Below, piece after piece: positions 36,256-45,838 of a stretch of 64,000 bases of DNA; position 1 is the first letter of the stretch, and each line of letters begins with the position of its first letter. The DNA lies in NCBI GenBank assembly GCA_900546225.1, contig URBZ01000003.1, forward strand, positions 1 through 64,000. The letters run 5' to 3'. The DNA comes from an uncultured Rickettsiales bacterium. Its GTDB lineage: Bacteria; Pseudomonadota; Alphaproteobacteria; Rs-D84. The position numbers were made by a program, and so were the translations under genes. The notes below the pieces were generated by a model. It did no database searches, had not been told where the DNA came from, and worked only from the letters and a program-made list of their open reading frames with translations.

Positions 36256-37317
36256 ATGAGGATACTGAACAAATATTTTTCGCGCCAGTTGGTCGCAATT
36301 TTTGTCATGCTGTTACTGGTGCTGACCGGATTGGCGTGGATGGTACAGATTATGTCCATGCTGAAATTCTTGCTCAGTTATGGTGTCGCACTCAGCAATT
36401 TCTTGGGCTTGACGGTATTGATGTTGCCGTTTATTGTGTCTATTATTATTCCATTTGTGACATTTATCGCGGTGATATTTGTGTATAACAAACTGATTGC
36501 CGACAATGAAATTACCGTTATGGCGTCGGTTGGGTTGTCGCCGCGCCAACTGGCACGGCCGGCGTTAAAATTGGCGGCGGTGCTGACGGTGTTGCATTTT
36601 GCATTAAATATTTGGGCCGTGCCGGTGTCACAGGCGCGTTTTTACAGCACTCAATGGAATCTGCGTTATGGTTTGGCACATATGAAACTGCAAGAGGGGG
36701 CATTTACCCCACTGGCGGACGGTTTGGTCGTCTATGTGGACAAGGTGTCTGGTCACGACCTGTCACAGGTTATGTTGTCTGATATGCGGGACAAGAAATC
36801 ACCACTGACGATTTTTGCAGAAAAAGGTAAATTGGTATCAACGGCACGTGGGCTGTCCATCGTTATGAACAATGGCGCGTTACAGGCACGTAATAATGGC
36901 GCGATGACCACCGGTACATTTGATGCATTTGATATGGATCTGAATTTGACCGACCGCGGTGACGATATCGGGTTCAAGGTTCGCCGTGTGCCAACACTGG
37001 AATTGGTCAAGACAGTATTAAACGCCCCAACCGAAAAACAGCACAAGCAGGTTTTGTCCGAACTGTGCACACGTTTTTTAAGTCCGATTATGAATCTGGT
37101 ATTGGCGGCGTTGTGCACGTTGGTGTTGCTGCGTTCGTCACTGTTGCGTCGTCGCGCCAGTTTTGCGCCCGCAATGGCGGTGTTGGCCATGGCAATTACA
37201 ATGGCGGGATTTATGTCGGCATCAAATATGGTGACCAGTTTTACGGACTTTGTCGTGCTGGCTGGGGTTCAGATGTTGGTTCTGGGTGGTATACTGATTG
37301 CGTTGTGTAAGAAATGA
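36256..37317 (+). CDS. lptF: LPS export permease LptF/LptG family
   Basis: 353 residues. Inner-membrane half of the LptB2FG exporter that extracts LPS for transport to the outer membrane. Six membrane helices: three N-terminal (e.g. LVAIFVMLLLVLTGLAWMV, LMLPFIVSIIIPFVTFIAVI) and three C-terminal, around a periplasmic beta-jellyroll. The motif ADNEITVMASVGLSP is the coupling region. The ATG at 36256 is chosen over an in-frame TTG at 36220 that falls inside the -35 box. The stop overlaps lptD by four bases. LptF versus LptG is inferred from position; no second permease gene is adjacent. Confidence 0.85.
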   Translation: MRILNKYFSRQLVAIFVMLLLVLTGLAWMVQIMSMLKFLLSYGVALSNFLGLTVLMLPFIVSIIIPFVTFIAVIFVYNKLIADNEITVMASVGLSPRQLARPALKLAAVLTVLHFALNIWAVPVSQARFYSTQWNLRYGLAHMKLQEGAFTPLADGLVVYVDKVSGHDLSQVMLSDMRDKKSPLTIFAEKGKLVSTARGLSIVMNNGALQARNNGAMTTGTFDAFDMDLNLTDRGDDIGFKVRRVPTLELVKTVLNAPTEKQHKQVLSELCTRFLSPIMNLVLAALCTLVLLRSSLLRRRASFAPAMAVLAMAITMAGFMSASNMVTSFTDFVVLAGVQMLVLGGILIALCKK

Positions 37318-39329
37318 AACGACTGATTCCGATTTTTCTGCCGATGTTTTCTGCTGTGTCTGCCATGGCGATGGCCATTGACCCCAATGTGCCCAAGACC
37401 ATCAAGTCAGACAAAATTGAATACGATGTGCGCGCAGAATCAATTAAAACAACCGGCAATACCGAAATCACCAATGCATCGGGCCAGCGTTTAACACTGA
37501 CGGATTCGTATCTGTCGCGTGATGGGAAAAACCTGTCGGGGGACGATATAAAAATCTGGCTGGGCGAACATGTGTACATTGAATCAGATAATATTGTGCG
37601 CAATGGTGATGACACGGTTGCATATGATGCGACATTCACAGCGTGTGATGACTGTGATGATATTGGCGATGCGTGGCAGATTTCGACAACACGTACCGTA
37701 CACGATATGGAAACACGTATGCTCAGTTTCCATAATCCAGTCATGTGGATTTATGGTGTGCCGGCGTTGTGGTTGCCATACTTTTCGATGCCAGACCCAG
37801 GGGTAAAGCACAAGACCGGATTTTTGATGCCTGATTTGAAATCCACCAACCAGATGGGGACACAGGTCAATATTCCGTTGTACATATACCTGTCGGATAC
37901 GCATGATATGACGGTTACGGCGTCGTATCTGACCCAAGAAAACCCGTTGGTGCAAATTGAACATCGTCTGAATACGGCGCATTCAGAATCATTGACGCGC
38001 GGGTCGTTTACGCATAACCGCGCGGGCGAAAATCGTTGGCACATATTTAACAACGATATAATTGAATTAGGCGATAATGCACGCGCCAAAATATTCTTGG
38101 AACGCGCATCTGATAAAACGTATTTGCAGAAATATGGATTCTATGGCGACCAACCGTATTTGGATTCGGGGGCAAAACTGGAACTGTTTGGACAGAGCAG
38201 TTATGTCGTTGCCGACGCGCATATATTCCAAGAATTGCGTACGTACAACACATGGGTGGCAACACCATCAGGTGACATTTTGCCAAACATTCGTGCCACG
38301 CACCAGACGTCGCCATTGTTTGCCGAAACATACGCAACATTTGGCGCGGACATTTTGGGTATTTCTGGTTCGGGTACGGCATCGCAACGTATGATTGGCG
38401 ATGCGCGTATTACATCGCCGTGGACACTGTGGGGTGGCAATCGTTTGACGCTGAGTATGGACGCCCGATATGATGTGTATAATTTTGATAACACCGATTT
38501 GTTTGATGGGCAAAAGTTTTCAGGACTGAAAAATCGTTTCTTGCCCAGTGGGTATGTTGAATGGGGATTGCCATTGTTTCGTCCGTCTGACACGTGGACA
38601 CAGGTTATTGAACCACGTGCACGGTTGACCATAATGCGCCATATTGACGATGCGTCTTTTGCGGCGAACAATGATTCGGCGGGTGCATTGCTGTCGGACG
38701 CGACATTGTTTTCAAACAAGCGTTTTGCGGGTCTGGATTTGTGGGAAAACAGCAACTATGCCGATTACGGTGTTCGTTGGGCGGCATTTAACCCAGACGG
38801 GCGTTCATTCGAAGTATTCTTGGGACAAACATATGATTTCCAAGATCGCGATACCATTGACCCCAACAGTGGATTTTTGAATGGCGCATCGGACTATGTC
38901 GGGCGTGTTGGTTTTAACAATATGAAATGGTTGGAATTGACCAGTCGATTCCGTTTGGCGCGTAATGATTTGGCATTGCGTCATATTGAAACATCGGCGT
39001 ACCTGACCCACAGTGCGGGAACATACCTGAACATTGGGCACATTTGGTCACAACAGTTTATTGATACATACACCAAAAATGATTCCATCAATGAAATTAT
39101 GGGTGGGTTTGGTATCCAGTTGACACCACGTTGGGCGGTGCGCTTTAATTCAATTTATAATATGACGACCGGTGCATTCCAGCGTCATACCGGCGGCGTG
39201 TTCTATACACACCCATGTTATTACATGTCGATGGAATACCGTCGTGATAACGCGGTCAAGGGGGACTATGTCGGGACAACGACATTCCAGTTCCGCATTG
39301 GTATGAGTATCAATGGCCAACAGTACTAA
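37314..39329 (+). CDS. lptD: LPS-assembly outer-membrane protein LptD
   Basis: 671 residues. Inserts LPS into the outer leaflet. The signal peptide ends near AVSAMAMA. The N-terminal OstA-type jellyroll (KSDKIEYDVRAESIKTTGNTEI) precedes a large C-terminal beta-barrel of about 500 residues. Two cysteines (CDDCDD, residues about 103-106) and one near the C-terminus (HPCYY) may form the disulfide that LptD needs for activity. It overlaps lptF and is followed 23 bases on by the SurA-like chaperone gene. Confidence 0.92.
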   Translation: MKRLIPIFLPMFSAVSAMAMAIDPNVPKTIKSDKIEYDVRAESIKTTGNTEITNASGQRLTLTDSYLSRDGKNLSGDDIKIWLGEHVYIESDNIVRNGDDTVAYDATFTACDDCDDIGDAWQISTTRTVHDMETRMLSFHNPVMWIYGVPALWLPYFSMPDPGVKHKTGFLMPDLKSTNQMGTQVNIPLYIYLSDTHDMTVTASYLTQENPLVQIEHRLNTAHSESLTRGSFTHNRAGENRWHIFNNDIIELGDNARAKIFLERASDKTYLQKYGFYGDQPYLDSGAKLELFGQSSYVVADAHIFQELRTYNTWVATPSGDILPNIRATHQTSPLFAETYATFGADILGISGSGTASQRMIGDARITSPWTLWGGNRLTLSMDARYDVYNFDNTDLFDGQKFSGLKNRFLPSGYVEWGLPLFRPSDTWTQVIEPRARLTIMRHIDDASFAANNDSAGALLSDATLFSNKRFAGLDLWENSNYADYGVRWAAFNPDGRSFEVFLGQTYDFQDRDTIDPNSGFLNGASDYVGRVGFNNMKWLELTSRFRLARNDLALRHIETSAYLTHSAGTYLNIGHIWSQQFIDTYTKNDSINEIMGGFGIQLTPRWAVRFNSIYNMTTGAFQRHTGGVFYTHPCYYMSMEYRRDNAVKGDYVGTTTFQFRIGMSINGQQY

Positions 39330-39352
39330 TATATGAAACGGGGAAAGGACAG

Positions 39353-40180
39353 ATGAAACAATTAAATCTGATTTTGGCGGGTGCATTTATGATGATGGCC
39401 GCGCCGGCATATGCCGCCAGCGTCATCGCATCGGTAAATGGTACACCGATTACCGATACCGACATTACCGCACGCGTTAAATTGATGTCGCGTCAGGGTA
39501 AAAATCCAACCGATAATCGTCGCGTTGCATTACAGAATATCATTGATGATAATGTCAAAATCGCATATGCGCAAAACTTTCACGCCGTCCCCGAAGATGA
39601 TGTTGTGGACAAAGAACTGAAAAAAATGAATTTGGGTGATATGTCTGAATCCGAACGCACGATGGCGCGCAGCGCATTACGCGCAGAAATTGCATGGCAA
39701 ATTATTGTTGGCCGTACAATTATTCCAACGGTTGACGTATCCCGCGAAGAAATCGATGCCGAACGCGCCGAAATTGCACGTGAAAACGGCCTGCCGGTGG
39801 AAATGACAATCGTGCGATTGGTTGATATTCCCGCCGATGTTGCGGCAAAACTGACACGACCAAAATCATGCGACGATGCGGTTACAATGGCGGAAAATTT
39901 GGGTGGTGCGCCGCAAAAGTTCACCGCGCTGCAATACGAATTGTCATCTGATATTCGGGCGCGTGTGGCAACGCTGCCGACACTCACGTGGTCACCGGTT
40001 GTTGACCGCAGTGTTTTGTTGGTATGCAGCACCAAAAAGACCAAAGAATACGGAAAACTGGACGAAATGATAAAGCAAAACGCCACATACAAACAGGCGA
40101 TGTTTATCGCAGACCAGCAACTGAAACAACTGCGCCGCAAAGCGGTGGTTGTTATAAACGACGACAGATATAAATTATGA
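39353..40180 (+). CDS. SurA-like periplasmic chaperone lacking a clear PPIase domain
   Basis: 275 residues. The signal peptide ends in APAYA, then the SurA N-terminal core (ASVIASVNGTPITDTDITAR, NIIDDNVKIAYAQNF). Canonical SurA has about 430 residues with one or two parvulin domains; here the segment after residue 140 is too short and lacks the usual parvulin signature. It may act as a chaperone only. Position between lptD and rlmN supports a role in LptD folding. It overlaps rlmN by four bases. Confidence 0.75.
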   Translation: MKQLNLILAGAFMMMAAPAYAASVIASVNGTPITDTDITARVKLMSRQGKNPTDNRRVALQNIIDDNVKIAYAQNFHAVPEDDVVDKELKKMNLGDMSESERTMARSALRAEIAWQIIVGRTIIPTVDVSREEIDAERAEIARENGLPVEMTIVRLVDIPADVAAKLTRPKSCDDAVTMAENLGGAPQKFTALQYELSSDIRARVATLPTLTWSPVVDRSVLLVCSTKKTKEYGKLDEMIKQNATYKQAMFIADQQLKQLRRKAVVVINDDRYKL

Positions 40181-41289
40181 AACCGATTTTATTTAATTTT
40201 ACCGATGGCGAACTGGAAAAGTTCATAACCGATATGGGTCAACCATGTTTTCGTGCAAAGCAAATTCGCGAATGGTTAAATCGTGGTGCGCCTGATTTTT
40301 CTGTGATGAAAAACCTGCCCGATGCGCTGCGTCATGATTTGGACGCGGTGGCACAAACATTGCCGGTAAAAATCGTTAAAAAGTTACAATCGTCTGATGG
40401 CGAAACAACAAAATTCTTGCTGGAATTGAACGATTGCGAACAGATTGAATGCGTATTGATGCGTACAACGTATGGCAACAGCGTCTGTGTCAGTTCACAG
40501 GCCGGTTGCGCAATGGGCTGCAAGTTTTGCGCCAGTACGTTGTTGGGTCTGAAACGCAATTTAACGGTGAATGAAATATTTTCACAAATCTTGGTCGCAC
40601 AGTGGGAATTGCGCTGTGACCGTGATGCGGTGCGCGAACGCCCTATTCGCGCAAATGGCGATGCAAACAATGGTGACGTGTCGCATATTGTCGTGATGGG
40701 CACGGGCGAACCATTACAGAATACTGAAAATGTTATTGGATTCTGTGAGCGTGCGAATCGCGATATGGGGATTGGCTGGCGTCGTATTACGATTTCGACA
40801 TGCGGAATTGTGCCGGGGATTCGCGAACTGATTGCGTGGGGCCGTCCAATCAATTTGGCAATATCCTTGCACGCGCCGACCGACGAATTGCGCGGGCAAA
40901 TTATGCCGATAAATAATAAATATAAATTGGCAGAGGTTTTGGCCGCCGCAGACGAATTTACCGCACTGCATAATCGCCAGTTGATGATTGAATACATCTT
41001 GTTGGCACGCAAAAATGCAAATGGCGATGTGGAACTGTTTAACTGTACGCCGGAATACGCCGAAAAGTTATCTGAACTGTTGCGCGGGAAAAATTGCATG
41101 GTGAATTTGATACCGTGGAACGCGGTTGATGAACGCGATTTTGCGTCGCCATCGGGTAACGCCGTGCACAGATTCCAAGACATACTGATTAAAAATGGGA
41201 TTCATGCGCGTATCCGTCGCGAACGCGGCAGCGATATTGGTTCTGCGTGTGGGCAACTGCGACTGGGGAATAAAAAACATGCCGAATGA
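40177..41289 (+). CDS. rlmN: Dual-specificity RNA m2A methyltransferase RlmN
   Basis: 370 residues. Radical-SAM enzyme that methylates A2503 of 23S rRNA and A37 of some tRNAs. CAMGCKFCAST provides the C-x3-C-x2-C iron-sulfur ligands. MGTGEPLQNTENV and STCGIVPGI are family motifs, and the resolving cysteine lies near the C-terminus (GSACGQL). The ATG overlaps the SurA-like stop by four bases and the next gene starts inside its last codons. Confidence 0.95.
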   Translation: MKPILFNFTDGELEKFITDMGQPCFRAKQIREWLNRGAPDFSVMKNLPDALRHDLDAVAQTLPVKIVKKLQSSDGETTKFLLELNDCEQIECVLMRTTYGNSVCVSSQAGCAMGCKFCASTLLGLKRNLTVNEIFSQILVAQWELRCDRDAVRERPIRANGDANNGDVSHIVVMGTGEPLQNTENVIGFCERANRDMGIGWRRITISTCGIVPGIRELIAWGRPINLAISLHAPTDELRGQIMPINNKYKLAEVLAAADEFTALHNRQLMIEYILLARKNANGDVELFNCTPEYAEKLSELLRGKNCMVNLIPWNAVDERDFASPSGNAVHRFQDILIKNGIHARIRRERGSDIGSACGQLRLGNKKHAE

Positions 41290-41848
41290 AATATGGATTG
41301 TGCGCCACGCACAAAGCGTTGCGAACCGTGGTGATGTGTCAACAACACTGCACAGTGAAATTCCACTGTCACCCGATGGCGCGAATGCGGCGGCCGCATT
41401 TGCCGATGCGTTTGACAGACGCCCTGACCTGATTATCGTGTCGCCATATTTGCGCACACGCCAGACCGCCGCACCCTTTATTGCAAAATATAATGATGTG
41501 CCGGTGGAAATTTGGCCGATACAGGAATTTAACTATCTGGACAACCAGAAATGTTTGGGCAAAACGGTCGAAGAACGCCGTGCGATGCGTGATGTGTTTA
41601 TTGCGCGCGGCGATGCCGATTGGCGCGACGGGGAAAACACCGAAACATTTAACGAAATGGTGGGGCGTGCACGCGCGTTTATCGAACGCCTGCGCGGGCG
41701 CGATGAATGTTTTATTGTGGCGTTTTCACATGGTCATTTTATCAGAACACTGGCCACAATTCTGGACGGGGGCACACCAACGATTGAAAACATCTTGCAA
41801 CCAGACAGCGAAATCCCGAACCTGAACATTTTTAAGTTCAGTTTATGA
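41279..41848 (+). CDS. Histidine phosphatase family protein
   Basis: 189 residues from ATG 41279 (MPNEIWIVRHAQS), inside the end of rlmN. The RHA motif (VRHAQSVANRG) carries the phosphohistidine; the second active-site histidine is in AFSHGHFIR near residue 150. It is a phosphoglycerate-mutase-like phosphatase whose substrate cannot be told. It is the last gene of the lptF operon. Confidence 0.85.
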   Translation: MPNEIWIVRHAQSVANRGDVSTTLHSEIPLSPDGANAAAAFADAFDRRPDLIIVSPYLRTRQTAAPFIAKYNDVPVEIWPIQEFNYLDNQKCLGKTVEERRAMRDVFIARGDADWRDGENTETFNEMVGRARAFIERLRGRDECFIVAFSHGHFIRTLATILDGGTPTIENILQPDSEIPNLNIFKFSL

Positions 41849-41859
41849 GGTAAAATTAG

Positions 41860-41920
41860 TGTCCGCCGTTGGCGGACAAGTTTAATTTACTGGATTGCTT
41901 CGTTACACTCGCAATGACAA
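41860..41920. repeat. Dispersed modular repeat, copy E (short)
   Basis: A GTCCGCCG/GGCGGAC hairpin followed by a single TTTACTGGATTGC...CGCAATGACA module, with no inverted partner. It lies between the end of the lptF operon and the convergent OmpA-lipoprotein gene. Confidence 0.8.
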
Positions 41921-41961
41921 AGGTGCACGCGTTGTATTTATAACTGTATCACACTATCACT

Positions 41962-41990
41962 AAAAAACGGGGCAAATGCCCCGTTTTTTT
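41962..41990. terminator. Terminator of the OmpA-lipoprotein gene
   Basis: Stem ACGGGGC/GCCCCGT with an AAAT loop, flanked by A6 and T7. Confidence 0.85.
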
Positions 41991-42636
41991 ATTTATTTGG
42001 AATGATTTTGATTTCAACACGTCTGTTTTGCTGACGGCCAGCTGCATCTGCATTTGACGCGATTGGGTTGGACGCGCCCATACCCAGAATCTCAAAGCGT
42101 GATGCCTTGACGCCCTGCCCTTGCAAATATGCGGCAACCGCGTTTGCACGGTTACGCGACAGGGTCTGGTTGTATTCCGCGCTGCCTGTGCTGTCGGTAA
42201 AGCCCGATACCATAACGGTTGAATTGCTGTATTTATTCAAAACCTTGGCGACCGAGTTCAATGTTGCATAGAATCCCGCGTTGATGTCCGCAGAATCTGT
42301 TTTGAATGTGATGTTGCCCGGCATTACCAAACGAATGCTGTCGCTGTCGCGGACGACGCTGACGCCGGTTGATGCCAATTCTTGGCGTAATTCGGCCTCT
42401 TGCACGTCCAGATAGTAACCAACGCCACCACCAACTGCCGCACCAGCCAAACCGCCAACCAATGCGCCCTTGCCACGATTACCAGATACCAATGCGCCGG
42501 TCGCCGCACCCGTTGCTGCACCAATTGCAGTGCCCCATACGGCCTTGGACGTTTGGGCCTCGCCCGTGTAGGGGTTTGTGGTTGCGCATCCTGACAAAAC
42601 GGTTGCCAGTGCCGCTAAAATTGCATATTTCTTCAT
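41989..42636 (-). CDS. OmpA-family lipoprotein, YiaD-like, with glycine-zipper segment
   Basis: 215 residues from ATG 42636, which has AAGGAGA upstream. Lipobox VLSGC. A glycine-zipper-like segment (residues about 38-75, GAATGAATGALVSG, GGLAGAAVGGGVGYYL) precedes the C-terminal OmpA domain (VMVSGFTDSTGSAEYNQTLS ... RVEIKIIP), which binds peptidoglycan. It is one of three OmpA-domain lipoproteins in the window. It is monocistronic. Confidence 0.85.
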   Translation of the reverse strand: MKKYAILAALATVLSGCATTNPYTGEAQTSKAVWGTAIGAATGAATGALVSGNRGKGALVGGLAGAAVGGGVGYYLDVQEAELRQELASTGVSVVRDSDSIRLVMPGNITFKTDSADINAGFYATLNSVAKVLNKYSNSTVMVSGFTDSTGSAEYNQTLSRNRANAVAAYLQGQGVKASRFEILGMGASNPIASNADAAGRQQNRRVEIKIIPNK

Positions 42637-42698
42637 TATAATTTCTCCTTGTTCGGGGAACATTGTAGCATAAAAAATCAAGTGTGCAAGAACGTAAA

Positions 42699-42962
42699 GA
42701 AAGAGAGCAAAGCGCAGAGAGCAAAGAGCAATGAATGTGTCCGCCGATGGCGGACAGCTTTGTTTACTGGATTGCTTCGTTTCACTCGCAATGAATCCAA
42801 GCGAAGCGCAGGATGCGGCAAGGACGCTAGTCCGCAGGCGACACAAGCAAAAAACAACGTCATTGCGAGCGAGCGCAAGCGACGCGTGGCAATCCAGTTT
42901 ATGTTATGTTGCGCGTAGCGCACAAAATTTGCTCTCTGCTCTCTGCGCTTTGCTCTCTCTGT
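42699..42962. repeat. Dispersed modular repeat, copy F
   Basis: Occupies most of the 391-base gap between the OmpA lipoprotein and tRNA-Val. Parts: GAGAGCAAAG units, a GTCCGCCG/CGGCGGAC-like hairpin, TTTACTGGATTGC...CGCAATGA (42764-42793), an inverted copy of the CTGCGGAC...GCGGCA module (about 42813-42845), the inverted CATTGCGAG...CCAGT module (42860-42898), GTTGCGCG/CGCAC, and GCTCTCTG units. No gene is supported in it. Confidence 0.82.
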
Positions 42963-42997
42963 CGGAGCACCAACCCTCCCCGTTTTTATGCACAGCA

Positions 42998-43022
42998 TAA
43001 AAACACCCCTCCGGTGGAGGGG
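42998..43022 (-). terminator. Terminator of tRNA-Val
   Basis: Stem CCCCTCC/GGAGGGG with loop GGT, followed on the minus strand by GTGTTTTTATG. It lies seven bases beyond the tRNA 3' end. Confidence 0.75.
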
Positions 43023-43028
43023 AATAGA

Positions 43029-43105
43029 TGGTGGATGTTGAGGGACTCAAACCCCCGACCCTCTCGGTGTAAACGAGATGCTCTAATCAACTGAGCTAAA
43101 CATCC
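43029..43105 (-). tRNA. tRNA-Val (TAC)
   Basis: A full cloverleaf on the minus strand: acceptor GGATGTT/AACATCC, D-arm GCTC...GAGC, anticodon stem TCTCG/CGAGA with loop TTTACAC (anticodon TAC), T-arm with loop TTTGAGT, and an encoded ACCA end. Confidence 0.95.
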
Positions 43106-43150
43106 AAAGCCGGCAAATCATAAATGATTTTTTTGCGTTTGTCCAGTTTT

Positions 43151-43450
43151 TTATTCTGGCATCGGCATTCCAGCGGTGGCTTCGCCCATAACTTCGTCAA
43201 TTACAGCGTCTGCCTTGGCCTTGGCATCAGCGTACGCCGTCATAACCAAGCGGGCAATTCCATCTGCACCACGCGATACCATATCGGGACGAATAGAAAT
43301 CCCCAGCATATCATATTTGCCAGACAATGTGACCACGCATGCGCCGTTTTCAGCAATTCCGCCAATGCGCATAGAGCCCAATTTTTCCTGTGCGGCCGAT
43401 ACCTTGTTTTGCAATTCGGCGGCCTGTGCCATCAAATTTTCCATATCCAT
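43151..43450 (-). CDS. ybaB: YbaB/EbfC nucleoid-associated protein
   Basis: 99 residues from ATG 43450 (MDMENLMAQAAEL) behind a GGGGGG site; a longer start would run back to the pnp stop. DNA-binding dimer of the YbaB/EbfC family, with coiled helices at the N-terminus (LQNKVSAAQEKLGSM) and the conserved central strands. It usually sits after dnaX, but here it follows pnp and is next to tRNA-Val. Confidence 0.88.
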   Translation of the reverse strand: MDMENLMAQAAELQNKVSAAQEKLGSMRIGGIAENGACVVTLSGKYDMLGISIRPDMVSRGADGIARLVMTAYADAKAKADAVIDEVMGEATAGMPMPE

Positions 43451-43475
43451 GTGTAAATCCCCCCATGTACTGAAT

Positions 43476-43498
43476 GCGCCCCGTATTTCAGGGGCGCA
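43476..43498 (-). other. GC-rich hairpin between pnp and ybaB
   Basis: GCGCCCC/GGGGCGC stem with loop GTATTTCA, 13 bases past the pnp stop. There is no T tract, so it is more likely an mRNA-stabilising or partial-termination structure than a strong terminator. Confidence 0.5.
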
Positions 43499-43510
43499 AC
43501 CAATCATATA

Positions 43511-45679
43511 CTAGTCAGCGATTTCGCGACCTGTTTTCTGGTCAATACCGACCATGGACATACGTGTTTTGCCACGTTTGTCCGCGCCCAAGTAACGGAC
43601 GTAAACCTTGTCGCCTTCGTGAATCTTGGTATCTTCAATCTTGGCAATGCGTTCGCCTGTGATTTCAGAAATGTGAACCATAGATTCAAAGCCGTTCAAG
43701 ATTTTTACGAACAGACCGAAATCTTTGACCCCTGATACTGTGCCTTCGTAAATCATGCCAACCTCTGGTTCGGCAACGATTTCTTTGATACGCGCGATGG
43801 CATCGTCGGCCTCTTCCTTGGTTGTGGCCATGATTTTGATTGTACCATCGTCGGCCAAATCAATCTGGGTGTTTGTTTCGCGTGTCAGTGCCTGAATCAC
43901 ACTGCCGCCCTTGCCGATAACATCACGAACCTTGTCTGGGTTGATTTTCATGGTGTATGCCTGTGGGGCATATTCAGACACGTGGTCGCGTGGGGCTTTG
44001 ATTGCTTTTTCAATCTTGCCCAAGATGTGCATACGGCCATCTTTTGCCTGTGCCAATGCCTTTTCCATGATTTCAAATGTAATAGATGTGATTTTGATAT
44101 CCATCTGCAACGCAGTAATACCACGATCAGTACCTGTTACCTTGAAGTCCATGTCGCCCAAGTGATCTTCGTCGCCCAAAATATCGGTCAAGATTGCGTA
44201 ATCATCGCCCTCTTTGATCAAGCCCATGGCGATACCCGCAACCGGACGTGTCAATGGAACGCCGCCGTCCATCATTGCCAATGTTGCGCCACATGTTGTC
44301 GCCATTGACGATGAACCGTTGGATTCCAAAATATCGGATACAACGCGGATTACATAGTCGAACTTTTCACGGCTGGGCACCATTGGGTGCAACGCGCGCC
44401 ATGCCAAATTACCATGACCCAATTCACGACGCCCTGGGGATTTCAGACCCTTGGCCTCGCCCACGGAATACCCTGGGAAATTATAGTTCAAGATAAAGTC
44501 GCGTTCTTCGGCACCGTCCAATGATTCCAGTGGCAATGCATCTTTGCCGCCACCCAGTGTCAATGACACCAATGCCTGTGTTTCACCACGTGTGAACAAT
44601 GCAGAACCGTGTGCGCGTGGCAACACGCCCAGTTCAATTTCGATTGGACGTACGGTTTTTGTATCACGACCATCGATACGTGGTTTGCCCGCCAAGATGT
44701 TGCTGCGCATAATACGTGCAGTAATGTTTTCAACAATTTCATCAGCAAACGATTCCAGCGTAGATGTTGCCGTTGTTGTATCTGGGAACAATTCTGGAAT
44801 GCGTGCCTTGGCCGCAGAATGAATGCCCGCCAATGTGTCCAAACGAACCAATTTTTCTTTGATTTGCAGCGCACTTTCAATGTCGCCCGCAAAGCGTTCA
44901 AAATCGGATTCCATTGCGATATATTCAGCGGACTTTTCAGGTGTTGCCCAACGCTGTTTACCACACTTTTCGGTCAATTCGTTGATTGCCTGAATCACAA
45001 CCTGTTGCGCGTCGAAACCAAATTTCACCGCACCCAACGTTGTTTTTTCGTCCAATTCACCGATTTCGGATTCAACCATCAGAACACCGTCTTTGGTTGC
45101 TGCAACGACCAAATCCATTTCGGAATCTTCGGTAACCTTTTTCGATGGGTTCAAGATATATTTGCCGTCCATATAGCCAACACGTGCCGCACCGATTGGG
45201 CCCGCGAATGGAACGCCCGACAATGCCAACGCCGCAGACGATGCAATCATCGCCAAGATATCTGGCTGGTTCTTTTTATCATATGAAAATGTTTGTGCGA
45301 TAATCTGAACCTTGTTCTTGAATGTTTCTGGGAACAGTGGACGAATTGGGCGGTCAATCAAGCGCGCAATCAATGTTTCAGCGGTTGATGCCTTGCCTTC
45401 ACGTCTGTCACGCGACCCTGGGATACGGCCCGCAGATGCAAATTTTTCCTGATAATCAACAGTCAGTGGAAAGAAATCCTGACCTTCGACCGCTGTCTTT
45501 TCTGCGCAAACAGTTGCCAGCACCATTGTGCCGCCCATTGTCGCCAAAACAGCACCGTTTGCCTGTTTCGCCATGCGGCCTGTTTCCAGACGCAACACTT
45601 CGTCACCATATGGCACTTCGACCACAACAGGATTATTCAAATGTGCGTGTTCACCTTTATCAAATAAACCAAACAACAT
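43511..45679 (-). CDS. pnp: Polyribonucleotide nucleotidyltransferase (PNPase)
   Basis: 722 residues. Phosphorolytic 3'-5' exoribonuclease of the degradosome. Two RNase PH domains, the second with SNGSSSMATTCGATLAMMDG and the active-site region near DILGDEDHLGDMDFKV, are followed by KH (INPDKVRDVIGKGGSVI) and S1 (GTVSGVKDFGLFVKI) domains. GGAGAAAAATA precedes the ATG. rpsO lies just upstream, the classical order, with a long leader hairpin between them. Confidence 0.96.
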   Translation of the reverse strand: MLFGLFDKGEHAHLNNPVVVEVPYGDEVLRLETGRMAKQANGAVLATMGGTMVLATVCAEKTAVEGQDFFPLTVDYQEKFASAGRIPGSRDRREGKASTAETLIARLIDRPIRPLFPETFKNKVQIIAQTFSYDKKNQPDILAMIASSAALALSGVPFAGPIGAARVGYMDGKYILNPSKKVTEDSEMDLVVAATKDGVLMVESEIGELDEKTTLGAVKFGFDAQQVVIQAINELTEKCGKQRWATPEKSAEYIAMESDFERFAGDIESALQIKEKLVRLDTLAGIHSAAKARIPELFPDTTTATSTLESFADEIVENITARIMRSNILAGKPRIDGRDTKTVRPIEIELGVLPRAHGSALFTRGETQALVSLTLGGGKDALPLESLDGAEERDFILNYNFPGYSVGEAKGLKSPGRRELGHGNLAWRALHPMVPSREKFDYVIRVVSDILESNGSSSMATTCGATLAMMDGGVPLTRPVAGIAMGLIKEGDDYAILTDILGDEDHLGDMDFKVTGTDRGITALQMDIKITSITFEIMEKALAQAKDGRMHILGKIEKAIKAPRDHVSEYAPQAYTMKINPDKVRDVIGKGGSVIQALTRETNTQIDLADDGTIKIMATTKEEADDAIARIKEIVAEPEVGMIYEGTVSGVKDFGLFVKILNGFESMVHISEITGERIAKIEDTKIHEGDKVYVRYLGADKRGKTRMSMVGIDQKTGREIAD

Positions 45680-45708
45680 TATTTTTCTCCATTTTATGTT
45701 TCGTTAGA

Positions 45709-45775
45709 TGCGAAGAAAAATTATTCGTTTTTGCACTCTGGCAAAAGCACAAAAAAGAACAATTTCCCCTTCGCA
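45709..45775 (-). promoter_or_regulatory. Long stem-loop in the pnp leader
   Basis: Outer arms TGCGAAG (45709-45715) and CTTCGCA (45769-45775), with an inner TTTTGC/GCAAAA hairpin (about 45728-45746). It lies 30-100 bases upstream of the pnp start. In enterobacteria an RNase III-cleaved stem-loop here lets PNPase repress its own synthesis; the same logic is inferred. Confidence 0.5.
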
Positions 45776-45810
45776 CCATTTGATTATAAATGATATTTAT
45801 GTCAATGCAA

Positions 45811-45836
45811 TAAAAATCCCGCCACATGGCGGGATC
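45811..45836 (-). terminator. Terminator of rpsO
   Basis: Stem ATCCCGCC/GGCGGGAT with an ACAT loop, followed on the minus strand by TTTTTA. Read-through would reach pnp. Confidence 0.75.
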
Positions 45837-45838
45837 TA

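Noticed and set aside
42678..42998. Open reading frames in the repeat between the OmpA lipoprotein and tRNA-Val
   Set aside because: They are translations of the dispersed repeat modules; similar peptides arise in every copy, and no ribosome site or protein-like composition is seen.
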